Shown here piece by piece: positions 51,071-63,278 of a DNA stretch of 64,000 nt. The notes below the pieces were generated by a model, which searched no databases, was not told the origin of the DNA, and saw only the letters and a list, made by a program, of their open reading frames with translations. The stretch's first letter is position 1. Each line of letters begins with the position of its first letter. Made by a program: the position numbers and the translations under genes. Location: the NCBI GenBank assembly GCA_021018815.1, contig JAITYX010000065.1:2263501-2327500 (forward strand). Reading direction: 5' to 3'. Origin of the DNA: Talinum fruticosum. Its lineage: Eukaryota > Streptophyta > Magnoliopsida > Caryophyllales > Talinaceae.

Positions 51071-51078
51071 TTTTTATA
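51071..51078 (-). promoter_or_regulatory. TATA box of antisense gene 2 in C
   Basis: The minus strand reads GCTATAAAAAGGAGG, 113 bp before the ATG at 50958. D has CTATAAATATG at 63183, 89 bp before its ATG. Confidence 0.6.
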
Positions 51079-51508
51079 GCAGATTCCCAGCATCGGAGTC
51101 CTCCTCCATCACATCACTCGTAGTCATCCGGAGCCCGAGTTAGCAGGCGCCAACCAGACTAGCTTTTATCACATCACATCACATCACTGGTTCCCCTGGA
51201 TTTTTTCGGTTCGAGCATTCTTTGTACATTGGGCCAATTATGGTTTTCTACTTCTGGCCCATTTTGACCCAGCTTTTTATTTTTGGACCATGCACTTAAC
51301 ATTCGTCATTTTTTATTTTAATATTTTCTTTTGGGGGAATGGGGGCTAGTGTATTTTTTCGTTTGTCTCGTGCAATTTTTGCTTAGAATTTTTCACATCG
51401 GATAAATGAAAGAAAGCATTTTAGAATTGAGTCTTTGCATTCATCTCATTGTATAGAGTCAAATGATACAAAACATTAATATTAACTAAGCACCCTAGAA
51501 GGAGTTGT
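51079..51508 (-). other. spacer between antisense genes 1 and 2 in C
   Basis: Contains a block matching D 62820-62945 (GGGGGAATGGGGGCTAGTG on the minus-reading comparison). It is a conserved 3' flank of gene 1 and may hold its polyadenylation region. No gene. Confidence 0.6.
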
Positions 51509-54067
51509 TCAATCTTCACCATCGGAGGCATCATCGAAGATATAATTGCCAAAATCCTCCAAGATTGAAGTGGAAACCGATCTGTCCGCATCATCTTGTG
51601 AGGAGCTAGCCCCATAATCCCAAGATCATTGAGAAGTCTCATGAGAAGGTCCGCTATACGACATCCGAGTGAAAATAGTACGGGTTACCATGAGGGTCAA
51701 GCGCTTGTAGAGGCATGACATCCATATAGGCCTCGGAAGAGCTAGGCCCAAGAAGAGAAGAACTAGGCCCATGTACGAATGTACTTGGCCCCGCCACGAA
51801 GCATTAAGCTGGTGACAACATCGTGAAGAATGATGGGAAGTACCAACTCCGACCATGTTACTAGACGACATCTATTGGCTAGAAGGATGTGTTTGAGCCT
51901 CGGAGACGCCAAGGAAACCTCCCAATGGAGGGGACCTAGATCGGCGATCTTACAAAAATAATGGGGTGATTAGCAAATCTACTAAAAGCTCATGAGTTAC
52001 TACTTTAATTAACTAAAGCTCACCCGAAATGTTCGGAACGTCTTTCCGGTAAACAAGTCCTTAGAAGCTTTGAGGGAAGACTGGAGACCGATGGGCATGG
52101 TTCTAGATTGCTCCCGATCGTACTACAAATTCATTGTGTTAGCAAGACACTTTTAGCATCGAACTAAAAGTAAAAAGAGCATAATACTCTTATGCCTTTC
52201 TAGTTTTTGGAAGAGGATGCCCCACACATTCATCTTCGGGAATTTTCGGCATCCTACCTTAGCATGGGGACACCCCGGGTTGAGATACATCGACATCATG
52301 TCTTGGAATGCAGATATCACTCGAGAAAAGATATAGAAGATAAAATTAATTTCCACAAAATAAATTCAATTACATAAAGTGTAGATGAAGACTCACCAAT
52401 CGGGTCATGATTGGTCCCAAATATTGAGCACGGGACGAATTCATATCCAAAAGCTGGGTGTAAAGGTACCCGGTGGTTATTTCCTCTTCCGTCTGTTGAG
52501 TTATGGAGCAAAAATAAAACATCGTTTGTGGAGGATCTTGGGGAACAAAAGGAGTCCACTTGTTATAATGAATTTTGGCGTAACCCACTCACCAAGATAC
52601 CAACAAAAGCCAAATGGAACCTCAAACAAAATCCTCCTTTCGCTCAATTCCCATGCTACGCCTAAGCTTGGAGGAAGTTGAGTTTGGATCCAAGGATGGA
52701 AATTAGCCTGCACAAACAGGACCTATGAGAATATAAACAAGAAACTAGCGAAATTAGGCAGCAAAAGCCCAACCATTTAACCGAAACCGGCCAGCACGGT
52801 TAGTGCCCACACGCCCACCATAGGCAAGTGGTGGGGAAGCAAACTGGACAAAAAGAAGGGGAAATTTCCGGGCCATTCTAGCTTAAAATTGAAAGCTTAA
52901 ATGTGACATACTGTAGCCACACGGTTAAGGGCGAACCTCAAATAGGGAATATAATGTTCCTTTCGCCATTGGAGGTGAACTTTGGCCCATGCTACCGAGA
53001 CTCGGGAAAGAAGGATAGTTCCTTGAATTCGGTGAAAGATAGGAAAGTACTTGTATAGCCACGACTGCAAGTTTGCAAAGCAAGTGAGATCCTTATCCGT
53101 GCAAGATAAGATATTTTAGAAATTAAAAGAAGAGGTCGAGCATACCTAAATAATCTTCCACAAGTCATGTAAGGGCATGTAATTCATCAAGTCGAGTCTC
53201 AGCTATTGTGTGCTTCACCCCGAACATAAACCCCTTATAAGACAAGTGTAGGCGGGCACACCCCAATTAAGGTCCTTAATTTTGTCAAAGTCCACTAAGT
53301 TCACCAAATAATGGGCATACACTTAGGTAGCTTGATCCGAGAAGATAGATGTGCTTAGCATAAGGGCTATTACTATCGAGACTTCTTGTTGTGGAGTATG
53401 TTAAGCTCATAACTCAACATTTTCGAAGGCCTAAAAAGAAGAGTATATTTGAAGAAATTGGCCTTAGGAAACCGACTAGCAATGGGACCAAAAAGGTGAC
53501 GCAAATAGTCACGGTTTTTATACAAGTCATAGTCATAAACTAAAGATTCCGCCGAAAAGCCCACACCCGAAAGAATGACAAAGTCAAGAGGCGTAATAGT
53601 CATTTCCCAAATGAGAGATGAAAGGTGTAAGTGGTATCCCAAAACCGTTCACTAATGGCCCGGGTAGGGTCACCTCCTTCCGGTCACACAAATGGTTTAA
53701 AGTAACAATGAAAGGACCAAACCTAACACTATTCATGATGTGCTTTAATGGGTAATTCCTCTCCTTGAACGTCTCGATGAATTTCCCGATAGCACGAGTT
53801 ACTCGAATAGTGCCCTTCTACAAAATAGAAATCCAACAAGATTTTAGTTAGTAGCAGTACCACTCCAAATATGCAAATGAAGAAATCCAAGGCAACAAGC
53901 TTACCGAAGGAGACATAGCAACAGAAGAGACATGGCTCTCGGCCTCCACCAAGAGGTCATTGAGGCTACGAGTCATGGTGAGGGCGTCATTCCTGTTCCA
54001 AGAAGTTATCATGGACTAGGGCTTCAACTCTTGTCCTCTTAATGGGATGAGCATGTCCTTTAGACAT
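51509..54067 (-). pseudogene. antisense gene 1 of element C: five-exon plant-mobile-domain gene
   Basis: Proposed exons on the minus strand: 54067-53904, 53817-53146, 53064-52912, 52707-about 52190, 51948-51509, with GT donors after exons 1-3, a GC-like donor after exon 4 and AG acceptors. Exon 1 starts MSKGHAHPIKRTRVEA. Exon 2 has the PMD core: EMTITPLDFVILSGVGFSAE, DYLRHLFGPI and LNWGVPAYTCLIRGL. Exon 4 reads ELSERRILFEVPFGFCWYL. The end is DFGNYIFDDASDGED, stop. Frameshifts and stops (exon 1 end, exon 2) make it non-coding now. PMD proteins include MAIN/MAIL1 of Arabidopsis; the TE-borne role is unknown. Confidence 0.82.
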
Positions 54068-54206
54068 TTTTGAAGAAATTGTGTGTGAAAACCAAACTAG
54101 TTTTCTCAAGACAAGAAGGAGAAAACTAGAGCAAAGTTAGAGTAAGCAAGAGGAAGCAAAGAGAGGAGTAAGTGAAGTGTGCAAACTAAACACACCAAAG
54201 CCCTCT

Positions 54207-54213
54207 TTTTATA
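54207..54213 (-). promoter_or_regulatory. TATA box of antisense gene 1 in C
   Basis: The minus strand reads CCCTATAAAAAGAGGGC, about 140 bp before the ATG at 54067. Following bases (TGGTGTGTTT, TTTGCACAC) recur in the same order after the TATA box of D (60041), so the promoter is conserved. Confidence 0.75.
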
Positions 54214-54809
54214 GGGAAACTCGCCCAAGATTGACAATATAAGACAAAATGCAAAAAGTAAGAGGAGACTAAGCATGGAATCCAAGAGCACGCGAGATAA
54301 AGCCTACCCAAAGGCTAGCTGGTGCCAGCCACGAGGCTCGATCGGCATCACCTCAGCAGCAGCTTTGTAGGTGTAGCTGGTGGTTAGGCTTGTGAAGTCC
54401 CATTAGGCGTGGCAAGTGGCTTTTTGGAGCCTTATGCATGCAAGTTGACTTTTGCACCCACAATTCAACTTTATCAAATCAAATTTTTAGTCTAAATATT
54501 GGCTTAATTATTAAGGTAAAGTATTGGACTTTTGTCAATACTATTGTACACTAACAAATGTGCTAGTATAGTAGGATTACTAGGCCAAGCTTCAAATCAA
54601 GTGATGATGAAAGCTTTAGGACTTTGATCAAGCCAAGCTCGGGACTCTTTCACCAAACTTGAGAACTCAAGTCTAGGCTCTCGTCTCAAAGTTTAGGTTT
54701 GATAGCAACTAGTTCCAAGCACTACAAGTCAATCAACATTCGAAGCAATGCCCTAAAGCAAGATAAGTATCCTTTAGTGTCTAGTTTGACCCTTCGTCTG
54801 TCACACTCC
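54214..54809. other. promoter flank between antisense gene 1 and polypurine tract of C
   Basis: No gene. GC-rich module at 54305-54365 (GCTAGCTGGTGCCAGCC). The last 60 bases (TTTGACCCTTCGTCTG) match D in front of its tract. Confidence 0.6.
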
Positions 54810-54824
54810 GTAAAGGGGGCTAAC
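54810..54824 (+). other. polypurine tract of element C
   Basis: GTAAAGGGGGCTAAC before LTR start TGTACAAGCC. D has AAAGTGGGGGCTAAC before TGTGGACACC. Confidence 0.82.
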
Positions 54825-56810
54825 TGTACAAGCCTAAAGCATGTCACTCATGTCTCTTTTATTTCCGTATTTTATCTTTTCAGCCCGGTGATGAAATCCC
54901 TGTCTTGTTTGCAAATTCGGATCATAGTGGGAGTCCGATTGGCATGATGGAAGCTAGTGAACTACAAAAACCTTTTAGAACTAAAAATCAACCTTATTTG
55001 CTTTGGGCCGGTCCACAAACCCATTTCTTTCATCCTGTCCAAGCTCGGGTTAATGCTTAAGGTCAAACCTTGGCCGCGCAGTGAAACAAGCCGTACTATA
55101 TTTTAAACACTACATTTTGTCTTCAACGTCCAACCAAGGCACGGAGCTTAATTCGTCCGTACGACGTCGCATTGGTTAGCACCGCATTTCATGGCAAAAT
55201 TTACGAAAACGCTGCGTTTTACTCCAAGCGTCTAACCGTGACACGAAGCCAACCGCACAAAACGACACCGTATTTGACCCACGTCGCATTTATGAGGAAT
55301 TTTTCCAAAACATTGGGTTTTGCTCTAGAGACCAGCTGTAACACGAAGTGTGCTTTGACCGTGCGACGTCGTTTCTTGACCGGTACTCGTGATTCTAAAC
55401 TTTGTCCATGGGATTCCGGTTGAAGGAAGATTTGGTCCAGATTGTTTCTAATTTTCTGGTCGGGTCACTCGCTGAATTTTTTACGATTATTTAAGCTGCT
55501 CCTTAGGTCATTTTGTGACCTAATCTCTTCACTATAAATAGAGAGCTTAGTCTCTCATTTTAGAGATGGCAATTTCCTACGCTAAACTCTCTCGAAATCT
55601 AACTAAAGCTATTAAATGCATTACGTATTTTGATCTCTTGGTTTCTTTTCAGCTAATCCTCATTACAATACCGATATTCAATTCCTTAACTTTCACCATT
55701 AACATACATCATTCTACCTTTACTAAAATTCACAAAAAGCCACTCTTAGTTCACCACTGTCACGTTTATAGATTCGGTTCAAGATCAAGATCAGCAGGTG
55801 GGACAACCTAAGGGTGCTCATTACCTTCATGGTTTTAACAATTTATTAAATTTATGTTATTTATCGCTTTCTATATTGTGGAGCAAAGATGTAATCGCTT
55901 TTAATTCCTCCCCACTCGCTGTAATCTTTTTTATTTCTTTCACTTCCCTTTTGCTTTTCTTACGGCTTTCCTATATGCTATTTATCACTTTCCTAGCATG
56001 TTTGATTGATTTAATTTCGCACTAAATATGTTGCATGTTTCCTTGAGACACATTTCCTAAACTCACATCTTAAATCAGTAAAGGTCATTTGTTGACGGGC
56101 GGAATAGAAGGGCTTATCCCTATGTTTCGTACCTTCGCCCCGAATCTAGATTCTCGGTTCCGGACTAATAGAGTCAAATTGTAAACCTCTCTCAAACTTA
56201 GTATTTTCCATACTAAGATTAAAGAGTCGTATTTATTTTTATTAGTTTTTATCTCTCAAATCTAACCTAGCGACTCTTGTTTTCATTTTTAATTCTCTTT
56301 AATCTGCTCCTCGATATTTTTAACTTAAAATGGAAAAAATAAAATTTTATTTATGACAGTTTAAGCCATGGACTGAGACCGATCACCTTTGTCACTGCCC
56401 ATTGCTAGTGCTGGCAACCGTACAATGCTGATTCTTGCCGGCACTGGACGGTCATGGGCAAGGCTTTGGTCTAAGCTGGTGTTTTTACACTTGTTTTGGC
56501 CCAAAAGCCTTGTGGCGTAAATAAACCTATTTTGTTTTGTTATTTTCTTAAGTTGTGAAATAATATCCAAAGGCTCCGAAAAGTAATTTCAAAAATAAAA
56601 GATTAACAAAACTCGCTGATCATTATTCCGATTAATCTATTTTAAATCAAATTATAAAAATCGGAAATCTTTTTAAGAGGCACATCCCCATTTCTAACAA
56701 ACTTTCAAAAAACCATCTTAAAAAAATTATCTTAAAAAAAGAGACCGCGGAAGGTTCGATCCAGATCCGATGCCCTCTATAGAGGAAAGGTGGGGGTCGG
56801 AGGTTCTTAT
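54825..56810 (+). repeat. 3' LTR of element C
   Basis: Starts TGTACAAGCC after the polypurine tract and ends AGGTTCTTAT(A) before the flanking AGATG. It matches 9850-11649 with extra sequence at 55020-55150. The final A may belong to LTR or duplication. Confidence 0.88.
55533..55540 (+). promoter_or_regulatory. TATA box of C 3' LTR
   Basis: TATAAATAGAGAGC, conserved in D and, with one change, in the 5' LTR. Confidence 0.65.
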
Positions 56811-57655
56811 AGATGAAATTCAAACTGTGGCCAAGATGAAGTCATAATGCACACCAGACGAGAATGAAAAACACATAAAGAACTTAAAAGCCATGAACAT
56901 ATTGATGTGCACTATTGATGCCTCATAATACAATAGAGTATCAGCTTGTGATATCGCACAAGAGGTGTGGGACACTCTTGTCACCACCTATTAAGGCACA
57001 AGCCATGTGAGATAAGCAAAGATATGTTAGTACCTTCACAAGTATGAAATCTTCAAGATAGAGGCTGACGAGAACATAACTCGGATGTACATTCGCTTCA
57101 CTTACATTGTCAACAATCTCAAATCACTTGTAAAGAAGATGAGCGATGAAGAAGTAGTCCGAAATCTTATGAGGAGTCTTCTGAAGAAAAGATAGGGCCT
57201 AAAGGTGACAGCAATCAAGGAGGCTCAAGACCCGACCAAGCTAAAGTTGGATGAACTCATTTCGAAGCTTCTTACCCATGAATTACATCTTGAGGAGGAA
57301 GAATATTAGGTTAGCACCAAGAAGAACATTTCTCAAAGGAATCTTGTCCTAGTTTGAGCTCCACAAACTCGAAGAAGATCCCATGACACTTTTTACCGGA
57401 GGCTTTAAACATTTGATGAAGTATAAGAAGTGATAGAAGAAGCCTAAACTTGAGATCATCAAGAAAGAAATAAAAGGTAAATTCTCATCCCCTTCAAATT
57501 CTCCTCTAACTAAGAACTCCGGTTGCTTTGAATGTGGTAGAAAGGAACACATTGCAAAAGAATGCCCAAAGAGAAAGAAAGATCGAAAGAAAAAGAAGGC
57601 AATGATGGAAACCTCGAGTAATGAAGAGTCATATTGTGACAATGACTTATGAAAA
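56811..57655 (+). pseudogene. gag: copia-2 gag, C-terminal piece with intact zinc knuckle
   Basis: It continues the gag of 9675-9849 with DEIQTVAKMK, then NLKAMNILMCTIDAS, YNRVSACDIAQEVWDTLV and further UBN2-like sequence. A complete knuckle CFECGRKEHIAKEC (57524-57565) and a basic KRKKDRKKKK tail follow. Stops appear at 56847, 56932, 56991 and elsewhere. Frame ends at 57651. Confidence 0.88.
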
Positions 57656-59407
57656 TGATTTAGGGTTTTGAAGATGCATTTTAGAAAGTAGGGATGAACC
57701 TTTATTAAGATTTTTCGAATTTTATTAATTAGTCAATGTTTGAATGGCAATTTTATTAATTCTTTTATTTTGGAATCTATTTTTAGAATTCTCGGGATCT
57801 TATTTTCTAATTAAGGAATAAAGTAAAATTAGGGTTTTGGTCCTGTCGTGAGGCTTTAAGGCCGGATTGGTGTAAAAACACCAATCTAGACCGAAGCCTC
57901 ACCTGCTCGTGCCAGGAGAAGGCGGGCGTTGGCTAGAGGCGGGGCGACGGAGTTGCCGGTAAGTTTTTAGGACAGAAAAACTAAAAATAAAAAAAATTTT
58001 CTCTTCCAATCTTAGTATGAGAAAACTAAGACTAAAAGAGGTTAAAATGACTCCATCGGTCTTTGAACCAAGAATCGGATTTGGGGGCGAGGGTACGAAA
58101 CGTAGGGAAACCCCTTCCGTTCCTGGTCATCCGAAGACGACCATTACTAGTTATAGTAGTGTACTAGAATGATGTGAGAAAACAAGCATACATCGACGTG
58201 TTAAACGAAATTAAAGCAAGAAAAACATAACAAGGAAAACAATAAGGAAAATGATAAAATTGAAAGTAAAGAAAGCGATAAAGAAAAGCGAGAAATAGAA
58301 AAATTACATCGGTCCGGAAGGAATTTGAAGCGATTACATCTCTTAAACCACAAATCGGAAAGCAATAAAAATAGAAATAAATATAACCGTTTGAAGGCTG
58401 AATTATGGCCCTCACGTTGTCCCACCTTGGTGATATGAATCTTCACACTCGGATCTCTTGATGCAATGGTGACAATCCAAATAAAAGGGCTAGTTTTGTG
58501 AATGGTATATAGGGTGTAGTAATGATTAGTTGAATGAGTGCCCGAGAGATCAAAATAATTGAATATTCTTTAGCTCTTTACATAGATTAAACGATAGCTT
58601 AGTAAAAAGATGAGTGTCTTATGAAAATTTCAGCAGAGTAACGTTTAGATGAGAGTTCTTTGGTTAGCATTCAGCAACGATAATGTTATGGCTGGAAGCC
58701 GCATGGGACCGAGAGCCATACGTCTCTATTTATAGGAGAGGACCTAGGTCACAAATAACTTAGGGTTTGCCTCCATCTAGCCATCCAAAAACTGAAATAA
58801 AACCGGGCCAAATCCTACGAGATAGAACCGGATTAGAAAGAGATAAAAGCGGATCGAACCGGATAAAAGGGGAGAGGCGGGCACCGGCCAACAAGATGCT
58901 CTTAGGGTTTCGTGCCCTAGCTGTGTCTCCAAGGACTCTCCAAGCCAAAACGCAATGTTCCACCATGCTTTTAGAAGGTGAGCGCCGGCCACGACATCGT
59001 TATGAGGGTAAAAGCTTCTAACCTCGTGTGGGCTGTCTTATGAAGCTTAAAACGTAGCACTTTGATGCTCCCGATCAGGTCTTCATCTCCTTGTACTCGG
59101 ATGAAAGTAGAATGCGGTACTCGGACTCGGAATTTCCCAAGTACACAGCATTGGACTCCACAATCTCTAAAGGCTCGGCCGGGTTCTTGGACGGTCCGAA
59201 AGAAAAGAAGATTTATGGACTGACCCAAGGAAAAAGGCGCTTTATTTGGTGCTCGGGGTTCTTTGTTGTTTACTGGCTTATGATGCACCAATCGATCACA
59301 GTCTGAGATCCAAATCCATAAATAGGACTCGGGATTATCATCATTGGGCCAACACAACAAAATATAAAAATAAAGAGATAAAGGACGACACTTTTTAGGT
59401 GTCCACA
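57656..59407 (-). repeat. 3' LTR of element D (end truncated)
   Basis: On the minus strand it starts TGTGGACACC at 59407. It shares with the C LTRs the TATAAATAGAGA box, GATGTAATCGCTT, AATTCCT and the GC-rich block (57840-57960). The last 100 or so bases with the GTTCCTACA end are absent; the border at 57656 is approximate. Confidence 0.8.
58724..58733 (-). promoter_or_regulatory. TATA box of D LTR
   Basis: Minus strand CCTATAAATAGAGACG, as in the C LTRs. Confidence 0.65.
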
Positions 59408-59425
59408 GTTAGCCCCCACTTTGAC
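59408..59425 (-). other. polypurine tract of element D
   Basis: Minus strand GTCAAAGTGGGGGCTAAC before the LTR start. Confidence 0.82.
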
Positions 59426-60040
59426 CGAGTCTAAAAGATGAAGGGTCAAAGTAGAAACTAAAGGGTACGTACCTCGATTTTTGTAAGATATTGTGTGTTG
59501 CCTGGAATTGGTTGTAATCAAACCCGAACTCCAAAAGTGCGACCTAAACTTGATCGTGATGCATGCGCTTTGAAGTTAAGTAAAAGGATCCCGAACTTGG
59601 GTTGATCGAGCTCGAAGCTTGGCATATTCTTATGCTGAAACTTTTATCGCCTTTTGATATGAAGATTGGCTAAATAATCCGCTTTGCTAGCACACTTGTT
59701 AGTGCATAACTAAATTGTCGAAGTTCAGTGTTTTAACCGAATAATTCAAGAAAAATAAACCGATAAAATTATTCTGGAAAAGCTTATTAGTTGGCCCGAA
59801 GCTTCCACTTGCATGCGAAGGGACAAAAATCACATGCTCCAAGTGGATAAGGCCTCACGGACTAGGGAGATGGGCTAGGCTGCAAAAGCCGTCGTCGATT
59901 GGACTCCACGACGCCTCGTAGCAGGAGCCGGCTAACCTTTGGCAAGTGTGGCCGCCGGCGTGCCTGGTCGGATTCCATTGGTTCCCCACTACTTGTTTGA
60001 CTCTTATTTTATGTGCTTGGATGTCTTGACCGAATTTGCC
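59426..60040. other. promoter flank of antisense gene 1 in D
   Basis: Non-coding; includes a GC-rich module at 59895-59960. No other structure recognised. Confidence 0.55.
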
Positions 60041-60047
60041 TATAAAA
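60041..60047 (+). promoter_or_regulatory. TATA box of antisense gene 1 in D
   Basis: GCCTATAAAATGAGG, followed by TGGTGTGTTT and TTTGCACAC as in C. About 130 bp before the first codon. Confidence 0.75.
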
Positions 60048-60171
60048 TGAGGTGCATGGTGTGTTTCATTTTGCACACCTACTCTTTATCTTATTCTTGC
60101 TCTCCTCTTGCATTTCCTTGCTTTGTTCCCTCTTGAAAGTAGTTGGTTCTCAAGAACTCTTTGTCTTCAAA

Positions 60172-62715
60172 ATTCCTAGAAGAAGAGCCCATCCTACAGG
60201 AAGAACTAGAGCCGAGAGCTTTACTCAAGACTCTTTCCTTCAGTGCAAATGGCGAGCCTAGAATGAATGGAACCCAAGCGATCTTCCGGTTGAAGCTGAA
60301 AATCACGTCTCTTCACTTGCTATATCTTCTTCGGTAAGCTAATTGGCTTAAACTTCGTCATTTTCTTATTTAGAGTAAATTTTAACCAAAATCTTGTTGG
60401 ATTTTGTCTTGTAGAAAGGCTCAATTCGAAGTAGTGGAGCCATCCCAAAATTTTTGGAGACATGCGAGAGGATGCGTTTTCCTCTGGAAAATGTCATGTA
60501 TAATGTTGGGTTCAGACCTCTCTACATCGCTTTACGTCACCTTATTGATAGGAGGGAGAGAGATACCATTAGAGCCATTAGTGAATGCTTTTGGGACACC
60601 ACCAACACGTTCCACCTCCCTTTCGGTGATATGACAATAACTCCCTTTAATTTGACGGTTTTATCCGGTTTGGGCTTCTCGAGAGAACCATTGGCCTATG
60701 ATTGGAATTCGTAAAAGAATCGTGACTACCTTCGCCACCTTTTCTGTCCCATATTAGATAGATTTCCACATAGCAACCACTTCAAATATACCGTTCTTTT
60801 TAGGCTTTTGAGGATGATGTTTTCCGGCCTCGACATTCTCCTCAACAACAAGTTAGGATCGTGCTTGCTCTTCTCTTGAGTATTATCCTCTTTTCCGACC
60901 AGGCTGCTAAAATTCATGTTCATTATTTGGTGAACTTAATGGACCTTGATAGAATAAAGAATCTCAATTGGGGTGCTCCTGCATACACTTGCCTCATTAG
61001 GGGCCTCCGTGTCTGGTGTGCAGCATACAAAACTAGAACCGGACTCCACCAACTATCTTTCTTTGAATGGCTTATGGAAGATTATTGAGCTATGCTTAAA
61101 TTCTCTTTTCTTCAATATTTAATTTTCATCTTATGTGTATAAAAAGCCTTACTTAACTTGTCAAAATGTAGCCATGGTTGAATGAATACTTTCCACATGT
61201 CTCTCCCAGCTCAACAAATCATCTCATGTTTCCGGCATCTACGTCATGGGCTATAGTTTATCTTGAACTAGATCAGCCCTCAACCGTGTAAACTCGGTAA
61301 GTTGCCTCTACTCTCAAAACTTGCTCCAAAAATATGCTTAAAGGGACTTTTACCACATTTTTAGCATTCTAGTCATGCCCACAGCCTACACCACTCGCTT
61401 GTGGGCTGCCCGTGGTATGCTCTAGCCCTTTGTATGCACTGTTTTTCGTCCATTTTCTTGTTGTTTTTCATGCTTGCTAGCTGATTTCTTGATAATTCTT
61501 ATATGTAGGCCAACTTCCACCCTTGGGCCCAACTTCAACTTTACCAAAATGTCCTTGTGGCTCGGGAATTAAGTGAAAGAAGGATCTTGTTTGAAGATCC
61601 TTTTGGGTTCTGTTGGTATCTTGGGGAGAGAGTCACTCCTCAAATTCGAGTTAACACGTGGCCTCCGTTTGTTCCGGTCAATCCACCTCCAACCATGTTT
61701 TATTTTCGTTCTCTCCGTCCAAATGAGCAAGTGGCGGCCATAGTGGGTTATCCTTTTACCTCGCTTTTGAACATGAACACCTCCTATGCCCATCATGCAT
61801 CTCTTATTATGACCCAATTGCTCGAGCATTTAACTTCTTCCTTGGAATTTCAATTTCTTGTGTGGAAATTTAATCTTTCCCATTGTTTGTATCAATTCAC
61901 TCCTACCGACATTAATATCCCAAGCCCGGACGTGGATGTTACTCTTCGCAGGGGACCTCCTCGTTTTCGAGAATTCTCGAAATCCCGAAGAGGAATGTTT
62001 TGGGAATCCCTTTCCTTGGAATTAGCGAGGGTAAGAGTTGTATGCTCTCTTCCTTTTATGTGTATGCTAAAGATATCTCCTTTTTGCTGACATCAATAAA
62101 TTTTGTAGTACAACCGGGAACAATCGAGAGCCATATCTATCGGGTTTCGATCGCCTATTCGTGGACTCCAAAGTTTCTTGACCGGGCGATTTTTCTTATC
62201 TTTTCGGGTAAATCCTTAATGAGTGTAGTGCTAATTTCGATGAGCTTCTAGTGCTTTTAGTGATTTGCTAATCACATCTTTTGGATCTTGTAGAGCCGTC
62301 GATCTAGAGCACCTCCTTTCGGTAATCTACCCGGTGCCCCGAGAGATTGTCTCAAGCTCTCGAACAACAAACGCCTTCTACTAGTAATGCTAGAAAAGGC
62401 TTTCCACGGCATTCTTCACGACGTGCTCATCATAGGAGTGCATCCGAGGCAAGACCTAGCACTTCCGAGCCTAGCACCTCCGATATAGGACCTAGTCATT
62501 TCGAGGAGAGTTTGAACATCCTTCCCTTCCGGGCCTTCGATCGTCATGGAAACCCTCTTTACTTCCCTCGGTCCTTTTATAGTGAACCATCCCATGAGGC
62601 TTCCCAAGGTTGGGACCAAGGAGGTAGCTCATATGAAGGTAATGAAGGTGGCCGATTCTCTACATCCGTCTTGGATGACTTCGGGAACTACATCTTCGAT
62701 GACGTCTCTCGATGA
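60172..62715 (+). pseudogene. antisense gene 1 of element D: five-exon plant-mobile-domain gene
   Basis: Exons by comparison with C: 60172-60333, 60415-61087, 61172-61296, 61509-62030, 62294-62715. Donors GT after exons 1, 3 and 4; acceptors TTGTAG, TGTAG, TGTAG and TTGTAG. The start is ATT where C has ATG. Exon 2 contains MYNVGFRPLYIALRHLIDRR, THTFHLPFG-like NTFHLPFGDMTITPF and NWGAPAYTCLIRGLRVW. Exon 4 (522 bp) is fully open: ELSERRILFEDPFGFCWYLG, NTWPPFVPVNPPPTMFYFRS. Exon 5 ends DDFGNYIFDDVSR. A stop and a lost GT donor end exon 2. Long open exons suggest the gene was maintained until recently. Confidence 0.82.
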
Positions 62716-63182
62716 TGATGTGTAGAAGACCCCCATGTTGCTTCTACTTGTTTGTTGATTTGTGGATCCTTGTAGAGTGTTTGTTTATTAACGTTTTATT
62801 ATATTGTAATGAAGACTCTTATGCGATGAGATGAAATGCAGGACCCAATTCTAAAAATGCGTTCTTTTATTTAATAGGATGCACAAAACTTAGGAAAAAT
62901 ACAAAGACAAAATAAAAAAAATGCACTAGCCCCATTCCCCCTAAAAGAAAATAATAATAAGGAAAATGGAAAATCTGAAGTGTATGGTCCAAAAGTATAA
63001 CAAGGCACGCTGCGGGCCAGGACGAAGAAATAAAATGACTAAGGATTGCTTGCCCATAAGAAAATCACGAAACGGGTTGGGCTCAAGCCATGGCCGGCAC
63101 CGGCCATGTTTGATTCCTACAGGGATTGTAATGCCTCGTTGTACTAATTGAAGTAGGACTCGGATAACTCCACAAAAACACC
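62716..63182 (+). other. spacer between antisense genes in D
   Basis: Homologous to C 51079-51508 in part. Has a GC-rich palindromic string at 63090-63107 (GGCCGGCACCGGCC). No gene. Confidence 0.6.
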
Positions 63183-63190
63183 TATAAATA
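63183..63190 (+). promoter_or_regulatory. TATA box of antisense gene 2 in D
   Basis: CCTATAAATATGATCG, 89 bp before the ATG at 63279. Confidence 0.6.
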
Positions 63191-63278
63191 TGATCGACGT
63201 ACGACATAAAATGAACACTAACATCAAAGCATTCAATCCACCATACCATATCTCTTTCTTATCCTAAAAAATAGAACC

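Noticed and set aside
58760..59360. Overlapping frames in D LTR
   Set aside because: Located within an LTR, not conserved in C LTRs, no domain.
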